This document shows, piece after piece, positions 33,906 through 44,879 of a DNA stretch of 64,000 nucleotides (within the stretch, counting starts at the first letter, position 1; every line of letters begins with the position of its first letter). Source of the stretch: Nymphaea colorata. Lineage: Eukaryota > Streptophyta > Magnoliopsida > Nymphaeales > Nymphaeaceae. The stretch lies in assembly GCF_008831285.2 (NCBI RefSeq), contig NC_045145.1, positions 310,001 to 374,000 of the forward strand, read 5' to 3'. The position numbers and the translations under genes were made by a program. A model generated the notes under the pieces. That model did not search any database, was not told the DNA's origin, and saw only the letters and a program-made list of their open reading frames with translations.

Positions 33906-36688
33906 TGTCACACCCCAACCTTTTTGACCCTCAAACACATTTTTTTTTTAGTTTAACATAAAGCATTGAAGTGTGACGACACAACATCTCAAAAAAGGGA
34001 GCTATGCCATTCCAAAGAATGGGGTGAACATTCATTCATATAACAATCTTGATTCATACAAAATCACATCTAAGTGTATGACAAAAATGCCTCAAACCAC
34101 AACTTTTATGCCTAACAAAAATAAGATATCAAAAAGACCAAACCATGACATGCCGGCACTACCAAAGACCCAAAACCTCCTCAGTAGGATGTGAGTGAAG
34201 CCATTTGATCAACCTGCTGCCCCGGGTCTGCCAAAGCCTGAAAAAAAAAAACAACTGAAGGCCTAGCCTTCGCAGTATGGCAACAAGCTAGGAAAATCCC
34301 AAACCCTCTTAGGTATGACTCAAATCTGAGAACAATCATAAAAACAATCTATCGTCATGTCGTGTTAGGGCATAGGCACATCATTTGCCAAGAAAACCCC
34401 TAACATAGACCATGACATGAAAAAGCCACTCAAGGGCCACAGTAACACAATCTCAATCACATGCAAGGCATGCTTAAACATTCCATTTCAATCATAGCAT
34501 TCACATGCCCATCAATCACATACATTCGATTACACACATTTCATTCATATACATTCATTTTCGTTAGCTTTAGTGAATTGACAGTTCCTGTGGGTGCAAA
34601 CACAGGCATGTGCACACCACGGGTGGCCCATAGCCGAGACACAACCCCCATGGTGGCCCAGAACAGTATGGATCCATTCACCCGCTGCAGCGGTAGAGCA
34701 CTCATCCATGGATGTGTGAATTCCAAGGAGAGATACTCAGCCTTCCCTAGGACACCCAGGTTGGGAAGGCGGGAGGCTCAACGCTCCAAGCACATCACAC
34801 AACAGTACCTTGGGGCCTTGCACCGCATGCGCTCTGAAAAGGCGAGACCAGTGGTGAAAGCGGGACGTTTCCCAAACACTTACCACATCCCACTGGCCTC
34901 TCATCTCTTATTCTTTCATTATTATCATTATAATTGCACATTCACAAAATGACTAGATAGCTCATGAGGTTGGTGCACTTCACGAGTGCACCCACACCTC
35001 CAATTGCCTCCACATGAGGTCTACACATAACATTAATAGTCATAGGTAGCCGTCATAAAATACGGGTACAACTACCCTCCAATTTCAATCAATTGCACTA
35101 TTGCCCACAGCAATACATATGCAACAAATCACAACACTCACATCTTATCAAACGCATCAATCAAATCTTTCAAAACTTGGCCAAATCTTGGAGAGTAGTT
35201 TCGATCTGTGATGGGTCGTAGCTGTCCTATGCAATTATCATTCTATGATGTCCTCTAATGCACAATCGGGGTCGAGGAGACACTCGACTCGATACCCCAC
35301 CTCATCTGTCCTAATCTGTTATCAATTCTAGCATGCACATGCAAATGCGTAACAGTTTCCAAAACCAGCTTCTAATAGCTTTTCAAAACAGAACTTGTCA
35401 CATGACAAATCATTCACAATCACACACATCAGTCACACCTTTCAAAACTTAGCCAAACCACATAAAGTAGTCTCGATCCGTGATTGGCTCGTATCTGTCC
35501 TAGACAATTATCATTCTAAGATGCTTTCTAATGCATAATTGGGGTCGAGGAGATACTCGACTCGATACCCCACCTCATCTGTCCTAAGCAGTTATCAATT
35601 CTAACATGCACATGCAAATGCGTAACATATTCAAAACATGCTTCCCATAACCTTTCAAACAAATCATATCATATATCAAACAATTCGCATGCATACACAC
35701 ATTCATTCTCCTAAGCAATCCATCAATTACATCACAATTCTACGATCCCACGATCCTAGGAACACACATTCACTCAATTGCCTAGGCAGGGATTTGCCTG
35801 GAATGCCGCCATACTTGTCGCGCGTCCACTAAACACCTCGAATTACGACTCATGTTGCTCAAGGCCTACTTGACGTGCTCGGTGTACCTGCAAACATAAC
35901 CAAATGATAAGTTCTCTACTCGTTTCGCTTACAATCTATACAAATCTAAAAATACCATCATCGATGCATGTCTTCACCTCAAATGGGTGTCGACCCACGA
36001 AGCCCTCCAAAAAGGGTCTTTTCCCAACCCACGAGGTTGCCACCAACGATTCGAACTCAAACTTATATTTGACTAATCACATGTGCGATTCTCACTTGTT
36101 TTCCATAGTTGAGGCGTCTTCCCTACCTTTAATATTCTCAACATACAACGCATATGTACATCAATAGAAGCCCATTTCCCAAGCTTGCTAAAACAGTTCT
36201 AAACATTCACCACAACATCACAATCTCTACCATGCTTCCCTATTGCTTCGAAGATCAACACATCATGCTAGAAAAACACTTATACACATAGATCCTCGTC
36301 TGTCTCAAAATGGGCATAAACTTCCCAAAATAGCGACATCTTTAGCATGCCTTCTAAATCATCAATTTTTAATTCTAGCATGCTCAAACAATAATTATAC
36401 GTGCTCCAAAGGACAATATACAATTAAATAGGCTCAATTACGCCTTGCTCACCGCAAATCAAGAGTCTAGACTGCTGCAATCCTTCCGGCAGCCACCTGA
36501 CGAGTCCAAGTGTCTCCAAGCGGCTAAAATTTCTCATTGCTGCCTCCACCAATGCCTTAAAGTCGCTGCTATGAGGGGGAAGACAAGTCCCCAAGCTGTC
36601 TTGGGGCTCCCTTCCACGAGTGGAGCTCGGGTCCAGGTCTGGACCCGCTCCAGCCCAAACTGTCTTAGACAAAAGAACGAGTGTTACA
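33906..36688 (-). repeat. Chromovirus LTR, upstream (5') copy, 2783 bp
   Basis: Begins TGTCACACC and ends GTGTTACA on the plus strand, followed by the TTGTC target duplication. It carries 263 bp (35815-36077) missing from the other LTR and lacks the GA-rich 595-bp block; at that place it reads CCAAGCTGTCTTGGGG, a small palindrome that may be filler at a deletion. Otherwise it is similar to the other LTR with scattered substitutions; I did not compute the divergence. Confidence 0.9.
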
Positions 36689-36925
36689 TTGTCTCTCTTA
36701 TCTCACCCCATCACCTCTCCGGTCCCTCCCATGCGATCCCACCTTCTTTTCAACTTTCACCCTGAGAGTATTATTGAAGAGAAAGAGAGAGTGTTCGCAC
36801 ATGCATACACACATATAAGAACTCAAAGCCAGACTAGGTTGACTCAAGAAATGGTTCAGGCAATTATACTCACTTTGAGAGACACAAAATTATAAAAGTA
36901 CAAAAATATAAGAGATAGTACATAC
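36689..36925 (-). other. RLK-C intron, upstream part
   Basis: The intron resumes after the retrotransposon: TTATCTCACCCCATCACC, GAGAGTATTATTGAAGAG and CAAAGCCAGACTAGGTTGA match the RLK-D (56700-56860) and RLK-E (59460-59620) introns. The splice donor is CACCAG|GTATG with the intron starting at 36925. The total intron spans 25979-36925, about 10.9 kb. Confidence 0.85.
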
Positions 36926-39107
36926 CTGGTGCAATGTATCTGGTGGTTCTGAGAGTTGTTGTAAGAGTACAAGAATTCATACCAACTAGAATCTTTGCAA
37001 TGCCAAAATCACTGACGTCTGCTGTCATGTTCTCATCTAGAAGCACATTACTTGGCTTCAGATCACAATGAACTATTGTCTCTGAGTAACCATGGTGAAG
37101 ATATTCTAGAGCACAAGCAGCATCAATCATGATATCCAATCTTTGGAAGAGATTCAAGTGATGGCCACCTGAATGTAGACAGACTTCTAAGCTCCCAAGG
37201 GGCATTTATTGGAGAACTAAAGCCTTGAAATCTGCACAGGAGCGAGATGTGATGACTCTAATATGGTTTCGGTGTCGAGTTTGGCACGTCACATTGCATT
37301 CAATGTCAAAACTTTTTGATGCTCCATCAGATAACAAGTTTAGGACCTTAATAGCCAATGTTGTTCCATCTGTCAAAATTCCCTTATACACTGAACCAAA
37401 GCTTCCACTCCCCAAAAAATTTGCATCGCTGAAGTTGTTTGTCGAACAACTTAGGAACCAAAGATATCCACAAAATCTTTCAACCTCCTGATCATGTTTC
37501 TCCAACCCCCTCTTTCTATATTTTGTGACAACAATGAGTATCCAAACAATGAGTACAAGTGCAAAGCCCCCACTTGCTAAAAAAATATCAACTCTGATAA
37601 TGTTGACATTATTGTGCTTCTTCACTCCATCTAAACATACTGGCACATGGAATTTGGGAGCTCCACATAGTGCATAATTTCCTACAAATGAATCTATGGC
37701 AAGGTTTGCAAACTTTCCACCACTTGGAATCTCTCCTTCCAATAGATTGAAGGACAAATCCAGGACTTGGATGTGTTGAAGTTTCTCCAATGATTTTGGT
37801 TTCTCACCAGAAAGCTTGTTGTGGGAAAGGTCAATAGCTTCAATGCTTACCATACCATCAAGTCTTTCGGGAATGTGGCCCTTAAATGAATTTTTGGAGA
37901 GATTCAAATATTCTAGCCTTTGGATCCTAAATAAGGTCACAGGCAGCACTCCGCTCAACTGGTTCACAGAGACATCCATTTTGCCCAATGTTGCCAAATT
38001 TATCACATCTAAAGTTAGCTGACCAGTGAAAAAGTTGTCTTGCAAGTAAAGCCATATCAAATCCTTCAACTCACAAAGGGCAGGAGGGATTGTTGACGAG
38101 AAATTGTTTGAATTTAAAAACAACTTTTGTAGATTCGTCAGATTGTTTATAGAGATCGAGATTGGCCCATTGAGTGCATTCATGTCCAAATAGAGATTAG
38201 ACATGTGGACCAATTGGTAAAGTGAGTCTGGAATTGGACCTTCTAATGCATTGCTAGAAAGAGGTAATGCCTGTATGCTTTTCATTGATCCAATATTTGG
38301 CAGAATGGGACCCTTTATTTCATTGAATCTCAAATCTAAGGAAATTAACTTGGTCAAGTTGGCTAAGGGCAATGGGATGGTACCTTCAATCAGATTATAG
38401 GAAAGGTCAAGTATCCACAAGTGGTTTAGGCTTCCCAACTAAGGAGGAATGTTCCCCTATAACTGATTTTGACCGATAGTAAACCACTGCAGTATACTGA
38501 GATTAGCCAAAGTAACTGGAATGGTGCCAGTGAGCCTATTACCACGAATGCTTAAGCGCTTGAGTTTTGACAAACTGCCTAGAAACTTCGGGATGATTCC
38601 ATAGAATTGGATATCTTCTGCTGACAGTATTTGGAGACCTCGACAATGGCTCAGTGTTTTTGGAATCAACTCTTCCAAATTGTTTTCGCTTATGGAAAGA
38701 TTTTCTAGCAGAGGGAGGCGACTAAAATCAATGGGAAGGTGACCATGGAAACTGTCACTCGAGAGATCAAGAACCTGTAAGAAGGGGAGATTGCTGATGT
38801 ATGGGGAGAGAGGACCATCAAATGCCTTTTCAGAGAGGTTCAGAGCAACTACCCTTTGTGAACCACGACTGCATGAAATTCCATTCCAGTCGCAGAAAGA
38901 GATGTTGGAATTCCAATTTGATAAGACAATATAAGGGTCTCTAGTGACGAGGGATTTGAAAGACAACAATGCAAATTGATCAGTCACGTTGCTCAGAGAA
39001 ACAAGGGCGGAGGGCACCTCCCTTTGGCCGAGAACTACAATCAAGGTGAAGGAGGAGAAACACAAAAGAAGGATGAGCGGCTGGGGTGACCAACAGGTGG
39101 TGGCCAT
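36926..39107 (-). pseudogene. RLK-C exon 1: LRR receptor-like kinase pseudogene
   Basis: Starts MATTCWSPQPL with a clear signal peptide and an intact LRR cap (FCDWNGISCSRG). The frame is open to codon 216, where TAG (38457-38459) replaces CAG; a second TAG at 38439-38441 replaces GAG. Right after this the sequence jumps from the repeat beginning NIPP.LGSL to one ending ILDLSYNLIEGTIP. About 160 residues (6-7 LRRs) are deleted relative to RLK-A and RLK-E. The remaining 410 codons are in the same frame: LRRs, membrane helix (LASGGFALVLIVWILIVV), GSGSFGSVYKG and LAIKV. TAA at 37206-37208 replaces the Tyr codon of LQYMPLGS. Downstream are HCDLKPSN (non-RD) and SDFGIAK, with RTTRYIAP in place of GTTGYIAP. 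The donor at 36925 is intact. It is close to RLK-B in the membrane helix and juxtamembrane, but its last LRRs differ. Confidence 0.92.
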
Positions 39108-40122
39108 GCCTATCCAATTTTCTATGCAGAAGATGCATGAACAACAATCAAGGTCATTAATTTATGTATAGATTCTCTTCTAGAAATTTTTATTATTTTC
39201 TTTTTTAAGTTGTAGGAGCCTCAGGTCTACTGCTTTGGAACACGTTGGTTCACATTTCTAAATCCAGTCGCACCACTGATGATTGCATCAATGAGACTTT
39301 TTCTTGGTACCCCTTATCTTATTTCCTTTAACCACTTCTCAACCCTATTCAATCCCAAATCTATAGAAAATTTGCCTATGTTGGACAAAAGTTTATCAAG
39401 TATGCATCAAGCTCCACACTCCAACACCAAAGGTTTTATCACTCAACCGTTTTTGCCAATCAGACTATAGTATCCAATTAGCTTGAAATATTCGCTTGAG
39501 TCAGCAGGTTCATTCAAATCTGTGCCAAATCAGTTTGATACAGTTCACATGTTTTTATTTTAAAAAAAAATGCTTTTTATTAGCTTTTATTCATTGTTTA
39601 TTTAATTTCCATTAAATTCTGTTTTTTAATATTTTGTACTGATTCACAACTAAATCGTCTAGATCACCGGATTGGTCGGCACATCGAAGAGGCTGATTTA
39701 CTTCCACTGATCTTCTTTGTCCCAAGCCTGTGTGTTTTACAAATAATTCACTTCTATAGATTCTCTTCCAGAGAAAATCTTTTTTTTTTGTTTAATTAAA
39801 ATTGTTGGAAGACTCAAGTCTAAGAGCAAAGAAAGGGAAATCGTCTGTTATTTCCACACTCAGCGCCTTTGGCACAGCTGATAACATTAAGGGGATCTTT
39901 TCTTGAATTGGCTGGTCCACCAAATTGAAAACATACATTGTTGACTCGATTCAGAAACCAGTTTTACTGATTAGGATACACAATTTAATTGAGGTGCTAA
40001 GGAATGTATTTACCTAAATAATGTTATCGCCTTGAACAATTATCAAGTTGCTTTTGCAGCTTCTCTTCCATAAATATTCACCTTTTTTTTGTTAAATTCA
40101 AGTTGTTGGAAGAGTCCTAAGT
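39108..40122. other. RLK-C 5' flank and related repeats
   Basis: Positions 39120-39370 are the conserved RLK 5' flank. Positions 39730-39900 and 40040-40122 contain further, diverged sequence of the same type (GATTCTCTTCCAGAGAAAAT, TTGTTGGAAGACTCAAGTC). Positions 39480-39720 resemble 62520-62730 (upstream of RLK-E): TTCAAATCTGTGCCAAATCA and GATCACCGGATTGGTCGGCAC. No gene. Confidence 0.5.
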
Positions 40123-41317
40123 CTGGTTCTCATAAAAAGCAAGTGATATCGCTTGTTGTTTCCCACATTTGGTGTCTACGACACGACCACAGATTGCCGC
40201 AGATCACATCAATGGCACTTTTTTTAATTCCACATCCAGCACCTTGCCTGGCACACAAGATTACATCAACAAGACTTTTTCTTCACAACCCTTAACAACA
40301 TATTTCCAATGCTCTCTTCTCTTCTTGCCTTCTCTTATCTTCTTGCCAATTTTCTAGCTTTTTTTTTTGGGTTTTCAATTGAACAGCCTACAATGCATTT
40401 AGAAGAACCGGCCTTTGGTAGGGCTGCACGATGGCTCGACTCGGCTCAAAAATCTTGTGCTCAAGGTCAATCTCGAGCTCGAGTCGACTACACAAAATCA
40501 AGCTCAACATCGACTCATTTAATCACTTAACTTGTTTAGGCATTAACTCGTATAAGCATTAACTTGTGTAACTTATGTAAGTGTTAAGGTTGCGTGTAAG
40601 TGTTTAGCTCGTGTAGCTTGCGAAAATTTGTTTTTATCCTCAAAGTTTAAACCAGTGATTCGGTCAACTTGTTTTCGCAATATTATATGGAATACTGGTG
40701 CGAGTCGAGTCGAGAATAAACGAGTTGTGTTCTTGAAACTCAAACTCGATTCGCACCGGTACTCTATATACACATTTGCCAAAACCGGTCCATTGAATCA
40801 CTGGTTTTAACTTTGAGGGAAAAAACAAATTTCACAGCTTATACAAGTTAATGCTTACACGATTTAAATGTAATGCTCACATGAGTTAAACGAGTTAATG
40901 CTTACATGAGTTAACACCTAAATGACTTAAATGGGTTAAACAAGTCAAGTTCCAGCTTGATTTTATGTAGTCGAGTCGAGCTCGATCATGTTATAAGGAT
41001 CTTGACTCAAGTTTGAGCCAAGCTCAAGCTCAGTTTTTTGAGTTGAATCAAGCTCGAGCTGGCTAATCTCAGGTCCTACTTGTGGAGAAAAGGTACTACG
41101 AATATGAATATGTTGAAAACTGGCAAGGAAATATGTTTTTAAGGGTTGTGAAGAAAAAGTCTTGTTGATGTAATCTTGCATGTCAACTAAGTTGCTGGAT
41201 GTGGAAATAAGAAGTCCTGCAAATTAGAGAAAGTCCCATTGATGTGATCTGCGCCCGTGCCGTAGACACCGAGTGTGGAAAACAACAAGCGATATCACTT
41301 GCTTTTCATGAGTACCA
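40123..41317. repeat. 1.2-kb inverted repeat (hairpin-forming)
   Basis: Left arm words reappear as reverse complements in the right arm at matching distances from a centre near 40725. GCAAGTGATATCGCTTGTTG (40139) pairs with CAACAAGCGATATCACTTGC (41283). The parts near 40180-40330 pair with 41110-41260. CGAGTCGACTACACAAAATCAAG (about 40478) pairs with CTTGATTTTATGTAGTCGAG (about 40955), and AAATTTGTTTTT (about 40625) pairs with AAAAACAAATTT (about 40822). CTGGTGCGAGTCGAGT pairs with ACTCGATTCGCACCGG around a loop of roughly 30 bases. The inner part is TCGAGC-rich like the MITEs, and the left arm includes TAGGGCTGCAC at 40420. The outer 200 bp resemble RLK 5' flanks. No ORF of note. Confidence 0.85.
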
Positions 41318-42551
41318 GCATCATTTTTTTAAAAGTAGAAATGCTAGTTCTTTTTGATAAATCCTGTTTCACTTCTTATTTGGCTTAGTAATCAACTGAT
41401 CAATTGGTCAAAGCAGGTAAATTTAAACAGTCGAAGAAAGGAACAAAATTTTGACAGAAGTCATTAAGAATGTCTTCAAGCTATGCAGAATTTGCCAGGT
41501 CAATTTTTAAGATATGCAGTTCATTAGCTGATTTATTCATGCCATCTCTTATTGTTAGATATCATAAGCAAAGTCCGGATGATGCGAAATGTACATGACC
41601 TTGAAATTTGACGATTGAAAGCTCCAATCTGATCACATTTTATTTCACTACAGAAAGGACGTTTGGAAAACTTAAGAATGTAGGAAAACAATCAAAATTT
41701 CAAATCTCGAAGACTGATTGAAATGTTCCCATGCAAAAGTTCTTAATTTTTGTCTCCTATATATGGGCCTAGTTGTTTCCAAGTATGAGACGATAAGGGC
41801 AACGATCAAGAACACAAGTTCATCAGCAGAGAAAAAGAACAATCCAAACATATTCTGTAAGAGAGGAAGCCCTGGTACAGGTTGAGTCTTTCGATTTCGA
41901 CGATGGAAACAATAGGTATGATGTAGGAAGAAGCAGAAGAGAGTATACAAAAGAAGGAGGAATGAAATCATAATCCAAGCCGACCCTGAAACAGAGCCTC
42001 TGGGGATTGATCGCATTCCCAGTCAGCCTTAAAGGGAATTGATTACAAGTTAGCACTCCATATCAGAGTGGAGTCAGAAATTTTTGTCTTTAAACTTCAA
42101 CCTTTAAAGAAAACTCTAAAATTAAATTTCAATCTTTAAGGGGCACTTATATGCAAATAAAGTAAATTTGATGGGCTGGTGTGCCTACAACATTACTCTG
42201 CCACTGGATCAGAGCCCAATTGGAAGTCTTCTCTTTAATTTGGTAGTCTATTATAGCTTTCATGGATGAATGGTCCCAAAATGCACCTTTGAGACACTTT
42301 TGTCCAGCATATGATGGTGTATCTGTGACACTCAACTCTTTTATCTTTTTCCGTTTTATTCAATTTTTGAAATACCAATACGGATCGGACCAAAGTTCTT
42401 GCGTACGCTAATACCTTGTCCTAGATGGCGCATTATAGACACCCAATCCAACCCAAACCGATGGATGGGGTGGATGGAATTCCAAGAATATAATATGTTG
42501 TCACAGAAGTACATCTCCACAAACAAACAGGTGACTAAGTTTACATTTTGT

Positions 42552-42657
42552 TTTGAGGTCAGTTGGATGAAGGGAACTACACCACAGGGATAAATTATCA
42601 CCACTTTGAGGTCAGTTGGATGAAGGGAACATCTTATAGGAGATTGATGGGGCTTGG
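42552..42657. repeat. 53-bp tandem repeat (2 copies)
   Basis: TTTGAGGTCAGTTGGATGAA occurs at 42552 and 42605 with a 53-bp period; the first 26 bases of each copy are identical and the remainder is diverged. Confidence 0.7.
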
Positions 42658-43229
42658 ATATAGTGATGGGGCAAACCATTCAACACGAGTGGCTGCTGTC
42701 AAAATTAAAAATAAGAAGTGAATCATTAACACTTGCTCATGCCGTGAGCTCACTACATGGGCACCTCACACCACTTCAGCACACACTCATAGGGCTATAT
42801 ATGGGCCAAGTCAAAATCGAGATCGTTCAGCTTGGCTCAAGTTTGATTTCAGCTATGCAAGGTCAACATGAACTCCATGCAATAGACCGAGCCACAGCTC
42901 GGGCATGACTCTTTTAAGCTTGTTTACTGACTCCCCATTTGACCTGATTTCCTTTTTTGGTTTTAAGTTTGAAAATTTTCAAAAGAATGCCTAGAATAAT
43001 GGTTTACTCAAGTTCAATCAAATCGATTTTATGAAACTCGAACTTGACTTGTTTATAATCACGAGTTTTAAGTTAAGCTTGAGCTTAACAGAGCAAATTC
43101 GAGTCGAGCTTGACTCGGCTTGACTCGTTTTACAGATCTATCGACATGACACACACAAATGGACTCGTCCCCTGTTTATAATGGTGAAACATGTAAGTTG
43201 GAGTGGGGAAGCTTCAACCTAAGGATGTC

Positions 43230-44060
43230 AATATGTCTGATTTGAATTGAATGTCCAAGCCAACTACTCCAAAAACATTTGGATGAAGAAAAGAAATTTA
43301 CTAGTCAACTAAAAAATCGGATTGGATTTGAAATTAAGAACTGACATCCGATTAGATTTAGATTCATATATGCATAAATATCCGAACGGATTCAGATTTA
43401 GTTATATAAAAATATCCAATTAAATTTTGATTCAGATTCAAATTTACAAAAGTATCCGATCAGATCCAGATGGGACTTAATTAAAATTCTACATCCAATG
43501 TATATATGATTTACGTTCAGATTAGGATGAAAAAAATGGATTTAAGTCAGATTCAAATTACGAAATCTGATTTTGGATCAGGAAAAAAATTAGATTCTGA
43601 TGAGATTCAGATTGTGGAATCTGACTTCGGAATCAATATTGGATATGACATTTTTTTTCATTTGTTTGGGAGCTCAAAACCAATGGACGGTTAATAATAT
43701 ATTTTATTTGAATCCGATTCATTGGTATCCCATCCATCCTTGCATTCGATTCAGATGAAAAAAGTTTATATCATATCCAAATCTGATTTTAAAATCTATA
43801 TCCGAATCCGATCCATATTCAATTTATAAGTTATTTTGAACCTGATCCGAATCCGAATTTTAAATTATATTTGAATCTGATCCGACTCCGAATTTTCAAT
43901 TATATCCGAATCTGATCTGAATCCAACTTTTAAGTTATATCCGAATCTGATCTGAATCTGACTTTTAAGTTATATCCGAATCCACCAGAATCTAATTTAT
44001 GACTTTTAAACCATATGCAAATCTGATCCAAATCCGATTTATGTATCAAAAATATATAGT
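43230..44060. repeat. Imperfect ATCCGAATCTGATC repeat block
   Basis: Reiterated short words such as TATCCGAATCTGATCTGAATC and TTTTAAGTTATATCCGAATC occur in both orientations across this block. It opens with AAGGATGTCAATATG and is probably a non-coding dispersed element. Element borders are not certain. Confidence 0.55.
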
Positions 44061-44125
44061 AAACACCAAATGAACTGCCAATATTAACATTGGTGATAAT
44101 TGTCAACCTTATTAAGGGAGAGAGA

Positions 44126-44128
<3 letters not shown>

Positions 44129-44168
<40 letters not shown>
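44129..44168. repeat. (AT)n microsatellite
   Basis: About 40 bases of alternating AT, preceded by GAGAGAGAGA. Confidence 0.9.
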
Positions 44169-44169
<1 letters not shown>

Positions 44170-44204
44170 CCAAGTTATCAAAAGCTGTTTTTCGGAGTTC
44201 TAGC

Positions 44205-44649
44205 CAAGTTATCAGCCTGCCAAGAGAACAAAAAGTACATAGCAAGAGCAGGTGCTGTCCCTCACGTTCTTAATTTATCAGCCCACATCTCTACCCTCAT
44301 TAGGGAAAGCTGCGCCGTGATCCTTGAGTGGCTTGTGGAAAACAGTTGAATTCAATTTCTTGTTGATGCATGTGTTGTTGCTTTAGGCCTGCAACCTATA
44401 GTCACCAACTTGCTATGCTTTCTACACAATCCAATTTCAAACCATGTGCTTAGGAAGCTAGCTTTAGGGGCATTAGTTGGTATATGCAGATCAAGGGAAG
44501 AATCTGTAAACAAAGTTTTCTCTTATGCTAATGGAATTTCTATTATTCTGCCTCTCCTAAAAGACTTGAACTTTGAAAGATTGAAATCAAAGAAATGGCT
44601 ATTAACTTGGTGTTCTGCTTCTGTGCGTGCTCTGCAAATAGCAAAATGA
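44205..44649 (+). pseudogene. Armadillo-repeat-like gene fragment
   Basis: The plus frame reads ACQENKKYIARAGAVPHVLN, then LIRESCAVILEWLVENS, an in-frame TGA at about 44346-44348, then VVALGLQPIVTNLLCFLHN and RKLALGALVGICRSREES, ending at a stop at 44647-44649. The alternation of short amphipathic helices, with a GAVP motif and a (A/L)GAL motif, is typical of armadillo-type repeats in plant ARM/U-box or importin-alpha-like proteins. There is no start, no U-box and no other domain, and one nonsense codon, so it looks like a fragment of a larger gene. The exact family is not recognised. Confidence 0.4.
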
Positions 44650-44693
44650 AAGTCATTGGTTAAGAAAGAGAAAGGGGACAGCAGATTGGTAGC

Positions 44694-44879
44694 TTTGGAA
44701 CTTCACATTTTTAAATTGAAAACATACACCTTAGATTCTCGCATGTTTTCGTTCCTGTTTCCCCAAAAACATAGCTTGTTTGCACGTTTGGAACTTCACA
44801 TTTTTAAATTGAAAACATACACCTTAGATTCTCACATGTTTTCGTTCCTGTTTCCCCAAAAACATAGCTTGTTTGCACG
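44694..44879 (+). repeat. 93-bp tandem duplication (2 copies)
   Basis: TTTGGAACTTCACATTTTTA starts copies at 44694 and 44787. The two 93-bp units are nearly identical (CTCGCATG versus CTCACATG) and the period is a multiple of three, so a plus-strand ORF of 76 codons (44656-44886) runs through both. I do not regard that ORF as a gene. Confidence 0.9.

Larger units (their letters stand above)
27150..36688 (-). mobile_element. Ty3/gypsy chromovirus (Tekay/Del-like), defective, inside the RLK-C intron
   Basis: A retrotransposon on the minus strand: upstream LTR 33906-36688, internal region 30259-33905 (3647 bp), downstream LTR 27150-30258. Target duplication TTGTC lies at 27145-27149 and 36689-36693. 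LTR ends are TGTAAC...GTGACA on the coding strand; the downstream copy ends in TA instead of CA. Order on the minus strand is primer site, protease, RT, RNase H, integrase, chromodomain, polypurine tract, which is the Ty3/gypsy order. Long LTRs, a Met-tRNA-type primer site and a chromodomain suggest the Tekay/Del clade (inference). Gag and most of protease are missing, and the pol frames are shifted many times, so it is dead. It interrupts the dispersed AT/AG repeat within the RLK-C intron and is therefore younger than that repeat. Confidence 0.93.
41318..44128. other. Intergenic repeats between the inverted repeat and the armadillo fragment
   Basis: Positions 41655-41910 resemble 22725-23090. 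Their minus strand holds an open frame (41672-42016, 114 codons) with hydrophobic segments (MISFLLLLYTLFCFF, LVFLIVALIVS) and no family I recognise. A 53-bp direct repeat lies at 42552-42657. Positions 42820-43130 are TCGAGC-family DNA. Positions 43230-44060 are built of GATTCAGATT/ATCCGAATCTGATC words, an imperfect low-complexity repeat that also occurs at 15050-15260, 20440-20720 and 47990-48230. No gene can be supported. Confidence 0.45.

Noticed and set aside
37206-38438. 410-codon ORF of RLK-C as a functional truncated receptor
   Set aside because: It begins at an internal Met after two stops, lacks a signal peptide, and ends within the kinase at a TAA that replaces a conserved Tyr codon.
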